DNA of 64,000 bases from Virgibacillus litoralis (GTDB lineage Bacteria; Bacillota; Bacilli; Bacillales; Amphibacillaceae). Position 1 is the stretch's first letter. The number at the start of each line of letters is the position of its first letter. Below, piece after piece: positions 8,206 through 16,183 of the stretch. Under the pieces are notes generated by a model. It searched no databases. It was not told where the DNA came from and was given only the letters and a program-made list of their open reading frames with translations. Made by a program: the position numbers and the translations under genes. Where the stretch lies: assembly GCF_017873675.1 (NCBI RefSeq), contig NZ_JAGGKK010000009.1, forward strand, positions 62,001-126,000, given 5' to 3'.

Positions 8206-9100
8206 GTTGATCCGCCTTCCCATCTTGTTTACGAATTTTTAATAATTCACGTGCATCATGCGGAGTCATAATTTCTGATCCTAAACTATGGACAATTCCA
8301 ATTGCTTTATCAACCAGCTGCTCATTTGTCGCCAATGTTCCCTTTTTTAAATACATATTGTCTTCCAAGCCAACACGAATGTTTCCGCCCTGAAGGACTG
8401 ATTCGGCTACCATTGGCATTTGCATCCGTCCGATACCAAACGCAGCCCAGCTAGCATTATCCGCGACACGGCTTTTCATATATGCCAGTGTCTCTGCATC
8501 AGCATCTGCTCCCCACGGAATTCCAAGGCAAAATTGGAACATTGGATCACCATCAATCAACCCCTCTTCAACCAGTTGATTTGCAAAACGTACATGCCCT
8601 GTATCAAAACACTCAAGTTCTGGTTTAACACCGCTTTCCTGAATTAGCCTTGCTTGTTTTCGCAGCCAGTCTGTGGGGCTGACATAAACCTGATTCCCAA
8701 AATTGACACTTCCGCAATCAAGCGTACAAATTTCAGGTAACAGCATACCTACTGGCTCATGGCGCTGTTCAGGGGTTTGCATATCGGTACCCTCACCGCC
8801 CTTAGCAGGATCAGCATCACTTGGAACCCAGTCGCCACCACCACCGGCAGTAATATTAATAATCACATCTGTATCTGCTTCACGTATTCGTTCCACCACT
8901 TCTTTAAAAAGTTCCACATCATGACTTAGCTTTCCTGTCTTAGGATCGCGTACATGAACATGAGCAATTGTTGCACCTGCTTTTGCCGCTTTAATGGATG
9001 AATCTGCAATTTCTTTTGGTGTTACAGGTACATTAGGATTTTTTGATGTAGTATCTCCAGCACCTGTCACCGCACATGATAAGATAACGTTTTTATTCAT
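8192..9100 (-). CDS. Dehydrocarnitine cleavage enzyme (BKACE, DUF849)
   Basis: About 302 aa beta-keto acid cleavage enzyme. Family features are an N-terminal strand with ILSCAVTGAGD, the metal-binding HVHVRD motif, the glycine-rich NITAGGGGDW loop and a C-terminal VGLEDNMY. Members condense a beta-keto acid with acetyl-CoA. Beside carnitine dehydrogenase the expected reaction is 3-dehydrocarnitine plus acetyl-CoA to betainyl-CoA plus acetoacetate (CdhA). The start is the ATG at 9100 with AGGAGG at six nt, not the upstream ATG. First gene of the carnitine operon, divergent from the BCCT carrier. Confidence 0.9.
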   Translation of the reverse strand: MNKNVILSCAVTGAGDTTSKNPNVPVTPKEIADSSIKAAKAGATIAHVHVRDPKTGKLSHDVELFKEVVERIREADTDVIINITAGGGGDWVPSDADPAKGGEGTDMQTPEQRHEPVGMLLPEICTLDCGSVNFGNQVYVSPTDWLRKQARLIQESGVKPELECFDTGHVRFANQLVEEGLIDGDPMFQFCLGIPWGADADAETLAYMKSRVADNASWAAFGIGRMQMPMVAESVLQGGNIRVGLEDNMYLKKGTLATNEQLVDKAIGIVHSLGSEIMTPHDARELLKIRKQDGKADQHGWT

Positions 9101-9295
9101 GTAATTCCTCCTAACAGTGTCCATTATAATAAGTTTTCTCTCCTGCTTATACTGTTTACTAAAAACACTTTTTTATTAATTCCACATCCCCTTACACAGT
9201 ACTGTATGTCTTCTGCAAACTGCTAAGAAAGATTAATGATTGTGTATATCCTGCTCCGTTATAGAAAAGCTATCTTTAGAAAGGGTGATATCGAA

Positions 9296-10954
9296 ATGAA
9301 CAAAAATTTGATTGACTGGCCAACATTTATAGGTGCTCTAATATTACTCCTCGCTGTTTCCATTCCACTTGCTGTTTTCCCTGAAGCGGGAAAAGAGATT
9401 GTCAGTGCTGCAAATGAATTCATGACAGGGAATTTTGGTGTGCTCTATTTATTAGGTGGACTCGCAGCTTTCGCATTTCTGATCTTTGTTGCGTTCAGCA
9501 AAAACGGTCGTATAAAGCTTGGGGATGAAGATGATGAAAGGGAATTTGGAACTATTTCATGGGCAGCCATGCTTTTTGCTGCGGGGATCGGTTCGAGTAT
9601 TCTCTACTGGGGAATGATCGAATGGGCTTACTATTATCAAGGTCCGCCATTTGGCATAGAGGGGAACTCTCGTGAAGCGATTAACTGGGCACCTGCATAT
9701 GGTATCTTCCACTGGGGACCGATAGCTTGGGCGATTTATACACTGCCAGCGCTGCCAATTGCATACTTTTATTATGTAAGAAAAAAACCTGTATTGAAAA
9801 TAAGTGAAGCAGTAAGACCCGTCCTCGGACGATTGGTAGATACACCACTAGGAATAGTTATTGATGTCCTTTTCATGTTCGGACTTATGGGTGGCGCAGG
9901 AACAACACTAGCACTAGGTACCCCTATGATTGCTGAAGGTGTTAACTCGATTACCGGCTTACCCGTGAACCTAACCTTAAAAGCTGTGATTATGCTGATT
10001 TGTACTGCTATTTTTGCTATAAGCGCCTATTCCGGCTTGCGTCGCGGAATAAAAGTATTAAGTGATATTAACTTATGGCTTGCCATCTTCATTTTATTAT
10101 TTATCTTTATCTTTGGTCCAACCTTGTTTATTAGTGAAACGACATTGACCAGCATCGGTCTTATATTCGATAATTTCTTTAAAATGGCGACATGGCTGGA
10201 ACCATTTGGAAATATAAACGGATTCACCGAAACCGAATTCCCTGAAGCTTGGACAGTATTTTACTGGGCTTGGTGGGTAGTTTATGCACCATTTGTTGGT
10301 TTGTTTGTTGCTCGTATTTCCCGCGGGAGAACGATACAAGAAATGATTTTCGGCACAATGATGTATGGAACAATAGGCTGTATCCTGTTTTTTGGAATTA
10401 TGGGGAACTATGGTCTGCATTTACAGCTGACCGGAAGTTTTGATGTTATTAGTTTCATGAATGAAAATGGTGCACCTGCAGCTATTATCGCCATTATGAA
10501 CCAGCTTCCAATGTCCGGCATAATGGTTACCCTTTTCACCATACTTGCAATTATTTTCCTGGCAACGACCTTCGATTCATCATCCTATATACTGTCTGCC
10601 GTTGTCCAAAAGGAAGTAAAGGGAGAACCACTCCGCTGGAATCGCCTGTTCTGGGCATTCACACTTTGTCTGATGCCACTTGTTCTGATGATTGTCGGGG
10701 ACCTCCAGACGCTTCAAACAGCCAGTATTGTAGCCGGTTTTCCAGTCATTTTCATCATGGCGTTGATGGCATGGTCATTTATGAAAGCCTCCAATGAAGA
10801 CATAAGGGCATCCAAGGATTATGAGCCACCAACAATTTACATTGATCATCGTGAAACAAAAGAGCTTCGCCGAAGGAAAAGAAAAGAACGGCGGTCCGCG
10901 CTGGAAGCCCTGGAAGGTAAGGATATAAATAAAGATAATAATCGTGATAAATAG
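9296..10954 (+). CDS. BCCT-family betaine/carnitine transporter
   Basis: About 552 aa, 12 membrane segments. Family signatures are seen: GMIEWAYYYQGPPFGI in the fourth segment region, the Trp-rich FYWAWWVVYAPFVGLFVARISRGRTI, and the helix after it. The C-terminal tail is very basic (ELRRRKRKERR), as in osmotically activated carriers. It faces the carnitine operon across a 195-nt divergent promoter region, so carnitine or a related betaine is the probable substrate, with Na+ or H+ as coupling ion. The start at 9296 has AAAGGGTGAT upstream. Confidence 0.9.
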   Translation: MNKNLIDWPTFIGALILLLAVSIPLAVFPEAGKEIVSAANEFMTGNFGVLYLLGGLAAFAFLIFVAFSKNGRIKLGDEDDEREFGTISWAAMLFAAGIGSSILYWGMIEWAYYYQGPPFGIEGNSREAINWAPAYGIFHWGPIAWAIYTLPALPIAYFYYVRKKPVLKISEAVRPVLGRLVDTPLGIVIDVLFMFGLMGGAGTTLALGTPMIAEGVNSITGLPVNLTLKAVIMLICTAIFAISAYSGLRRGIKVLSDINLWLAIFILLFIFIFGPTLFISETTLTSIGLIFDNFFKMATWLEPFGNINGFTETEFPEAWTVFYWAWWVVYAPFVGLFVARISRGRTIQEMIFGTMMYGTIGCILFFGIMGNYGLHLQLTGSFDVISFMNENGAPAAIIAIMNQLPMSGIMVTLFTILAIIFLATTFDSSSYILSAVVQKEVKGEPLRWNRLFWAFTLCLMPLVLMIVGDLQTLQTASIVAGFPVIFIMALMAWSFMKASNEDIRASKDYEPPTIYIDHRETKELRRRKRKERRSALEALEGKDINKDNNRDK

Positions 10955-11031
10955 ACCGTTGGCATGCAGACGGATGATTTCTCAGCATGATTTGCAGCTA
11001 CCACCCTTTCATTAGAGTAAGTGTTTTTAAA

Positions 11032-11307
11032 TTAGCAAAATAGTGTTTGTATTTTCATGACGTAATAAAGTGTTCTGGCATGTCTTCCTTGTTGTGTATA
11101 AGGGTTGATTAGAGGGCGAAGACGGTAAAGAAATTCTTGATCACATTTACATGAGGGACCATACCGTCTATAGCACATATCATGTTCTTTACAGGCAGCA
11201 TCAATCTTGTTAACTGGAGAACCTGGTCCACTGCAGGCCGGCCCGCACCATCTGTATCCTGGAAATAGGCAAATCCGCGGACGTAAATTCCCATTCTTTT
11301 TTTCCAT
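11032..11307 (-). CDS. Small phospholipase A2-like protein (parvoviral VP1-type motif)
   Basis: 91 aa. It shows the two signatures of secreted or parvoviral phospholipase A2: a calcium loop with Y18-R-W-C-G22-P-A-C-S-G27-P-G29, and the helix D36-A-A-C-K-E-H42-D43-M-C-Y carrying the His-Asp catalytic pair. Eight cysteines suggest disulfides or metal. No signal peptide is seen. The ATG has TTAGGAGG upstream. It stands alone between divergent and convergent neighbours. Similar Bacillaceae proteins are sometimes labelled parvovirus coat protein VP1-like. Activity on lipids is plausible but unproven. Confidence 0.75.
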   Translation of the reverse strand: MEKKNGNLRPRICLFPGYRWCGPACSGPGSPVNKIDAACKEHDMCYRRYGPSCKCDQEFLYRLRPLINPYTQQGRHARTLYYVMKIQTLFC

Positions 11308-11370
11308 AACTTTGCCTCCTAACTTACTGGAATTATATCTAGTTTATGTGAGACAAAACGGATTGGTTGT

Positions 11371-11398
11371 TTGAAAACCTAAGTACAATTAATACTTT
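11371..11398 (+). promoter_or_regulatory. Possible sigma-A promoter of the antiporter gene
   Basis: TTGAAA, 16-nt spacer, TACTTT, about 55 nt before the antiporter start. A plausible -35/-10 pair by eye only. Confidence 0.35.
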
Positions 11399-11452
11399 AA
11401 TTAACACAGAATGAAATCAAGTAAAACGTAACTATGGAAGGTGGCAGTTACA

Positions 11453-12859
11453 ATGGAACATGCTTGGCTATCCTTAATCCCATTTATAATCGTTATCGGA
11501 TTGTCCATTTGGCTTAAAAAAATCCTGCCGGGACTTGTGCTTGGCCTCCTTGTTGGAGCGTTGCTTGTTGAATTTAGTGTGTTAGGCGGGTCCCAGGAAA
11601 CTGTCAATTATATCGTAACGACTTTATCAGACGAAAATAACATTAAGATTATTGCCTTTCTTTATTTATTTGGCGGCCTTATAGGCATGATGAGAATCTC
11701 AGGTGGTATTAAGGGTTTTTCTGAGTGGATTGGTGGAAAGATAGATTCACAACGTGGATTGTTAAGCCTGATTTGGCTCACACTGCCATTTACATTTATG
11801 ATGCCGATGTTCCGGATTATGATGATCGGTCCAGTGGTTAAATCGCTGATGAGTGAAATGAAAATATCCAAACGGAAAGTCGGTTTCACGATGGATGTAT
11901 CGACTAGTTCGGTAATTGTCCTGTTACCTGTTGCGACTGCATTTGTCGGTTTTATGGTCTCACTTGTTGAGGGTGGCATTCAGAAACATAATCTGGATAT
12001 GGATCCATATCAAATTTTCCTGCTCAGTATTCCGTTTAACTTTTTTGCCATCGTTATGCTGATCATAGGGCTGATTCGAACATTCTGGTCGTCTTCTGAG
12101 AAAGAAGTGGAAAAAAAGAAATCAAATGAGGAAGAGAGCTATCACCGTAAAGGAATTAAAAAGGAGTTATCGATGGTTAAAGCACAGCCTTGGAACCTGA
12201 TTGTGCCTTTATTTTTATTACTGGGGTTGTCGCTATTCCTTTTGTGGCAAGATGGAGTCGCTAAGGGAGCGGACACTATTTTCCAAGCGTTCTCGGAGGC
12301 CGATGCAACGTTTGTTATGCTGCTGGCGGTATTTATAACACTAATAATCACCTTTGTTTTTTACATGATACGTAAACAGGAATTAGGGGAAACAATCTTC
12401 CACTTCTTTGATGGAGGAAACCAATTGATGCAAGCTATTATTCTGCTTGTACTTGTTTGGGCATTGTCGCTCGTTGCAGAAGATCTCGGGTTTTCCCAGT
12501 TCATCAGCTCAACGCTAGGTTCTTTTTTACCAAGCTTTACTATTCCTGCTATCATATTTCTCCTCGGTTCGGTTGTTGCCTACTTCATTGGATCATCCTG
12601 GGGAACATGGGGCTTATTCATGCCACTTGGAATAGCACTGGCTGTATCGACAGGTGCGTCGATTCCTTTGACGGTAGGGGCTGTATTTGCAAGTGGTTCA
12701 TTTGGCGCGATGACATCTCCACTTGGCGACACAACCATAACAACTGCATCCATCCTGGAGATGCCTTTGGTCGATTATGCGCGCTATAAATTAAAAATCT
12801 GCTCAATAGGTGTAGGGATTGCTGTTGGGATATATCTTGCCGTTGGGTTATTTGTATAG
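11453..12859 (+). CDS. NhaC-family Na+/H+ antiporter-like membrane protein
   Basis: 468 aa, about 11-12 hydrophobic segments with a charged cytoplasmic loop (KEVEKKKSNEEES region, residues 210-235). The SSWGTWGLFMPLGIA and SFGAMTSPLGDTT segments are typical of the NhaC/YuiF/MleN superfamily, whose members exchange Na+ or organic anions for protons. The precise substrate is open. I choose the ATG at 11453, with AAGGTGG eight nt upstream. An in-frame GTG at 11441 overlaps that site. It ends at a two-way terminator shared with the DUF421 gene. Confidence 0.8.
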   Translation: MEHAWLSLIPFIIVIGLSIWLKKILPGLVLGLLVGALLVEFSVLGGSQETVNYIVTTLSDENNIKIIAFLYLFGGLIGMMRISGGIKGFSEWIGGKIDSQRGLLSLIWLTLPFTFMMPMFRIMMIGPVVKSLMSEMKISKRKVGFTMDVSTSSVIVLLPVATAFVGFMVSLVEGGIQKHNLDMDPYQIFLLSIPFNFFAIVMLIIGLIRTFWSSSEKEVEKKKSNEEESYHRKGIKKELSMVKAQPWNLIVPLFLLLGLSLFLLWQDGVAKGADTIFQAFSEADATFVMLLAVFITLIITFVFYMIRKQELGETIFHFFDGGNQLMQAIILLVLVWALSLVAEDLGFSQFISSTLGSFLPSFTIPAIIFLLGSVVAYFIGSSWGTWGLFMPLGIALAVSTGASIPLTVGAVFASGSFGAMTSPLGDTTITTASILEMPLVDYARYKLKICSIGVGIAVGIYLAVGLFV

Positions 12860-12864
12860 ACAGT

Positions 12865-12908
12865 AAAACACCCCCACCTTATTGTAAATGTTTTGGCGAG
12901 GGTGTTTT
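12865..12908. terminator. Bidirectional terminator between convergent genes
   Basis: AAAACACCC (12865-12873) pairs with GGGTGTTTT (12900-12908). The A and T runs at both ends fit termination in both directions. The last codons of the DUF421 gene lie inside it. Confidence 0.65.
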
Positions 12909-13535
12909 CGGATTATCTTCGTCCAATTCGTTAAAAATATCTTTCTGGTTGGTTACTTGTGTCAGTTGAGTATTCAGTTGTGTTAATTGCTGATTAAGCT
13001 GCTGAAGTTCTTTACTTGGTGCTAACTGATTCAGTGTTCCTTTTATATCAGTTGCCATCTGCTGAAATTCTTTCTTCGTAACTGGCTGTGCTTCTTTTTT
13101 CAATATAAATCCTACTTGACCATTCGGTTCCAGTGTTGCCCACTCTATATCACTTAGATTTAATACATTTTTAAGGCGCAGGTTCATCTCAAGCTGGTCT
13201 ACAGTTAATCTTAATTTCTTTAGGTTTTGTTCCTGTAATTGACCGTTTTTAATTAACACTTTGGATTTTCCAGTAATAATTTTTTCAAATATATTTCCCT
13301 TAACTTGTGCATATTCCATTAAGAATAATGTGAAAACCAGTACTGCCCCTACAGCTAAAGTCTGCCATATGTTATTGCCAGAGACCGGCTGTATAAGTAG
13401 TGAGCCGATACCAATCATGATTACCGTTTGCGGGAGAGTCATTTGTGAAATAGACTTTCTGCCTGCAAACCGCAATAAGAATGTACCACCCAATACGATA
13501 AGTACTGCCTTCCATATCCAATCAAGCTCCATCAT
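12879..13535 (-). CDS. DUF421 (YetF-family) membrane protein
   Basis: About 218 aa. Three N-terminal membrane segments (about residues 8-80 from the chosen start) are followed by a soluble domain containing LIKNGQLQEQNLKKLRLTVDQLEMNLR and EWATLEPNGQVGF, the DUF421 hallmark. The C-terminus adds a Gln/Leu-rich coiled segment (ELQQLNQQLTQLNTQLTQ). The function of the family is not firmly known; some members matter during sporulation and germination. The start at 13535 has AAGGGAG upstream; the longer reading lacks a site. A second DUF421 gene is at 17449. Confidence 0.8.
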   Translation of the reverse strand: MMELDWIWKAVLIVLGGTFLLRFAGRKSISQMTLPQTVIMIGIGSLLIQPVSGNNIWQTLAVGAVLVFTLFLMEYAQVKGNIFEKIITGKSKVLIKNGQLQEQNLKKLRLTVDQLEMNLRLKNVLNLSDIEWATLEPNGQVGFILKKEAQPVTKKEFQQMATDIKGTLNQLAPSKELQQLNQQLTQLNTQLTQVTNQKDIFNELDEDNPKTPSPKHLQ

Positions 13536-13787
13536 ATCAAACTCCCTTACGATTGTTATGATTAGTTTGACTTGATTGGTGATTATTATACGAAAGGGGG
13601 ACATGGACAAAATTGTTTTAGTCAAAATAAAATCCGAACTATGATTCAAATTTCCTGAGATAGAATTCGAATTAGTTCGGATTTATTTGTTGCTGATAAG
13701 ATATAAAATGCGACGTAGTGAAAAACTTTTATTTAAGCTTCTTTCCCTTCTCTTAAAGAATGAAGGTTGAGTGCTTCGATTCGTTCC

Positions 13788-13899
13788 GGCAGAATACTTC
13801 GCTTTCCATGGGCACGACCTCAGCCTCCTCAGAAGCACAGAACGCTTCTTCCGGGGTCTTCGGAACGTGCTGTTCCCATAGGAGTCTGCGCATTCTGCC
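13788..13899 (-). repeat. ~112-bp palindromic repeat element, copy 1 (minus)
   Basis: Inverted ends GGCAGAATGC and GTATTCTGCC. Inside, read on the minus strand, are AGACTCCTATGGGA, then CCCGGAAGAAGCG, then GAGGAGGCTGAGG, then CCATGGAAAGCGAAG. The same order of blocks occurs in the copy at 13978. No protein is encoded; ORFs over it are accidental. Confidence 0.7.
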
Positions 13900-13977
13900 T
13901 CCACTGGAAGAGGCTTCTTGATTAGAGCTTGAAGTGTTCCCTATGGCTATGGCTAAGAAGATTAAGTAAAAACAATC

Positions 13978-14098
13978 CCAGCGGAGGAAATACACGTAGA
14001 CTCCTGTGGGAGCTGAGGCCTAGATGAGACTACGCAGCGACGTAGGAGCAAGGAGGCTCATCAGCCGCCCACGGAAAGCGTAGTGTATTTCCGGAGCG
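13978..14098 (+). repeat. ~120-bp palindromic repeat element, copy 2 (plus)
   Basis: Inverted ends GGAAATACAC and GTGTATTTCC. Internal blocks are TAGACTCCTGTGGGA, GATGAGACTACGCAGCG, GGAGGCTCATCAGCCG and CCACGGAAAGCG. It belongs to the same family as the element at 13788 but is in opposite orientation, 78 bp away. The two fill the gap before the ParR-like gene. This block pattern is common between genes in Bacillaceae, to my recollection. Confidence 0.75.
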
Positions 14099-14168
14099 AT
14101 GTCATCGCACATAAATTATTTTTCATATTGTGTCGCACCATATATCAACTACGTATTAGATCCAGCCG

Positions 14169-14693
14169 TTATTTATTCATTTTCGAGAAAAAGTCACCTA
14201 GGGGATCTTCCTCATCTTCGTCAGGCTCTTCTTCTTCCTGATGAAGTTCATCCAATTTATCCAAATCCATTGCGTCTAAGTTTATTTCCGGTTCGTCATT
14301 TGAGGCGGTAGAATCTTCTTCCTGTAAATAGAGTGCCTCTTCCACATCACGAGAATTACTGTTTAAGGACGCTAACAAAGTTGTTGCCCGCATGGGATCC
14401 TGAAGCAGCTGATATAATATACTGCCAATTAATGCTTCAGAATGCTCATGCTTCAACCAGCTTTTCTGCTCTTTGGTTAATTGTTTCGGGAGTGGTACTG
14501 TTAATGTTTCCCGTTCTCTTGCAAAGGTCTCATTAACGCCTCTTAATACATATTGTGCGATTTCGCTTGAAAAATTTCGCCGTTCCGTTTCCTTGAGTCG
14601 TTGCAGTTGCTTTAATAAGTAATCAGGTGTATCTGACGGGACACGAAACGTGATCGATTGTCCCCGTTCGATGCTTTTTTTGGAATCTCGCAT
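14169..14693 (-). CDS. ParR-like DNA-binding partner of actin-like ParM
   Basis: 174 aa. The N-terminal 60 residues (QSITFRVPSDTPDYLLKQLQRLKETERRNFSSEIAQYVL region) look like a ribbon-helix-helix DNA-binding fold with a strand and two helices. The C-terminal 50 residues are strongly acidic (EEEEPDEDEEDP) and end in FFSKMNK, a possible filament-contact tail. It lies 9 nt downstream of the actin-like gene, the standard parMR order. Expected role: bind a parC-like site and link it to ParM filaments. Sequence similarity to known ParR is weak, so context carries the call. Confidence 0.7.
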   Translation of the reverse strand: MRDSKKSIERGQSITFRVPSDTPDYLLKQLQRLKETERRNFSSEIAQYVLRGVNETFARERETLTVPLPKQLTKEQKSWLKHEHSEALIGSILYQLLQDPMRATTLLASLNSNSRDVEEALYLQEEDSTASNDEPEINLDAMDLDKLDELHQEEEEPDEDEEDPLGDFFSKMNK

Positions 14694-14702
14694 ACTATCA
14701 CC

Positions 14703-15875
14703 CTACTTTTCTTTCGTTGTCTCTTGTTCCTTTGCCTCTTTTGGAGCATTCTTGTTCATAAAATCAGTGATTAATTTGTAATATGCATTGGCCATCATCC
14801 AGATGCTCTCATTTTCATCTTCAAAGAAATCCAGGTTGTAGCCATCAAGCTTATTATTAAGTGCCTTCAGATAATCCTTCAGCACCGCTGATCCGCCACC
14901 AACAAAATAACAGATTTCCGACTGGGAATTCTTTTGCCATACATTACGTAGATAACGATATTCTTTCTTAGCAAGCTCCAATAAAATTCGATCAGTAATG
15001 TCATGAACGTTTGTCCGACTTCCTTTTACCATAATGTGATGACGATCATTTTTACGCGTGATTATATCAACCACATCACGACGGCTGTCGAGCTCTACAC
15101 CATGTCTGGTACGAATTTCTTCGCGGATCTCCTCAAGGGATTCTGCAACACCAAGATGGAATCCTTGTGCTTTATCATCGTCAACATTCCGGTTGCGAAT
15201 AACAGCGATATCCGTTGAAAGTCCGCCAATATCTTGAATCAGTATTTGCTTATCAATTAATTCCTTATTAATAACGTTAAGATCATTATCCATAATAAGG
15301 TTTACATATGCTGCAAAGCCCTCTGGATAAACCTTTACTTCATCAAATTTAATGTTTACTTTTTTCCCTTGATATTGTGGTGTTACTAAAAACTCAATCT
15401 GATGGACGGAACCAAGCAATTGAGAGCGGTACCCTACATCTTTTCCTTCCTTCACTTCACGTAATGGAAGACCTGTTCCCAATGTATAGTTGGCATCAAT
15501 CACATCTTTTTTCGTTGCTTTGAATGCATCACTGCTCACTGCATCAAATGCAATAGAAGCAAATAGCATAATCAATGTCTGGTCTTCCTCAGACTTACTG
15601 CTTCCCGGATCCAGTTCTGTTGAATTATTCGTTTTCGTTGCCAAATTACCTACCCGATATACCGCATTGTTTTCTTCCAGGGCAGGGGAGTGGACGCGAA
15701 TGTGCAGGTTATCTATTGGATCCTTTTTATCGAGGTCTTCAATTCCAATAACCGGACGGTCCTCCATATCCCTCGCAATTACATTTGGTATGTAGCAATT
15801 ACTTTCCATTTTTCCAAAGTTTGCTTTTAATGCATCATTTCCTACATCGACTGCTGCAATTCTAGATTTTGTCAT
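14703..15875 (-). CDS. parM: ParM/StbA-type actin-like ATPase
   Basis: 390 aa from the ATG at 15875 (AGAGGAG upstream; the longer reading has no site). Actin-fold signatures are the phosphate-1 loop AAVDVGNDALKANF, the phosphate-2 loop IQDIGGLSTDIAV, and the adenosine motif CYFVGGGSAVL. These proteins form ATP-driven filaments that move DNA. It is followed by a ParR-like gene and preceded by an iteron-like region at 15970-16093. Flanking genes look chromosomal, so this may be a captured plasmid partition system or a chromosomal variant. Confidence 0.85.
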   Translation of the reverse strand: MTKSRIAAVDVGNDALKANFGKMESNCYIPNVIARDMEDRPVIGIEDLDKKDPIDNLHIRVHSPALEENNAVYRVGNLATKTNNSTELDPGSSKSEEDQTLIMLFASIAFDAVSSDAFKATKKDVIDANYTLGTGLPLREVKEGKDVGYRSQLLGSVHQIEFLVTPQYQGKKVNIKFDEVKVYPEGFAAYVNLIMDNDLNVINKELIDKQILIQDIGGLSTDIAVIRNRNVDDDKAQGFHLGVAESLEEIREEIRTRHGVELDSRRDVVDIITRKNDRHHIMVKGSRTNVHDITDRILLELAKKEYRYLRNVWQKNSQSEICYFVGGGSAVLKDYLKALNNKLDGYNLDFFEDENESIWMMANAYYKLITDFMNKNAPKEAKEQETTKEK

Positions 15876-15969
15876 GTTTGTATTTCTCCTCTCGTGAAAA
15901 TGAACTTGCAAGTATAACGTTAATAGATTTACTAGAATTACGCAATCGGACTTTTATCGTATTCTTTTA

Positions 15970-16093
15970 TGTACACATGTTTTCAATATCGCAAACATTA
16001 TTATACCGGAATGTATTCGATTTTGTGTACAAGAAAACAGATTTGCACACATGTTGTAAACATTTTGCATTCATGTTTACAATAATGTTTACA
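15970..16093. promoter_or_regulatory. Candidate parC centromere / ParR-binding region
   Basis: A cluster of related short repeats lies upstream of parM: TGTTTACA at 16074-16081 and 16086-16093, its inverse TGTAAACA at 16055-16062, and TGTACACATGT (15970), TGTGTACA (16024) and CACACATG (16046). Iterons here also would overlap the parM promoter, as in ParMR systems that self-regulate. Function inferred. Confidence 0.5.
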
Positions 16094-16183
16094 AATAAAT
16101 GAACACACAATATATCCAGTTATGGTATGATTAAGATTATTATATAGGTTGTAAGGCCTATATATTAAAGGGGGGGACAATCT

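Noticed and set aside
9101-9295. Specific promoter or operator in the divergent carnitine/BCCT gap
   Set aside because: No convincing -35/-10 pair or clear palindrome found by eye, although promoters must lie here.
13683-13995. Arg/Ser-rich minus-strand ORFs of 73 and 80 codons
   Set aside because: They lie on the palindromic repeat element, have no ribosome site and show no family likeness.
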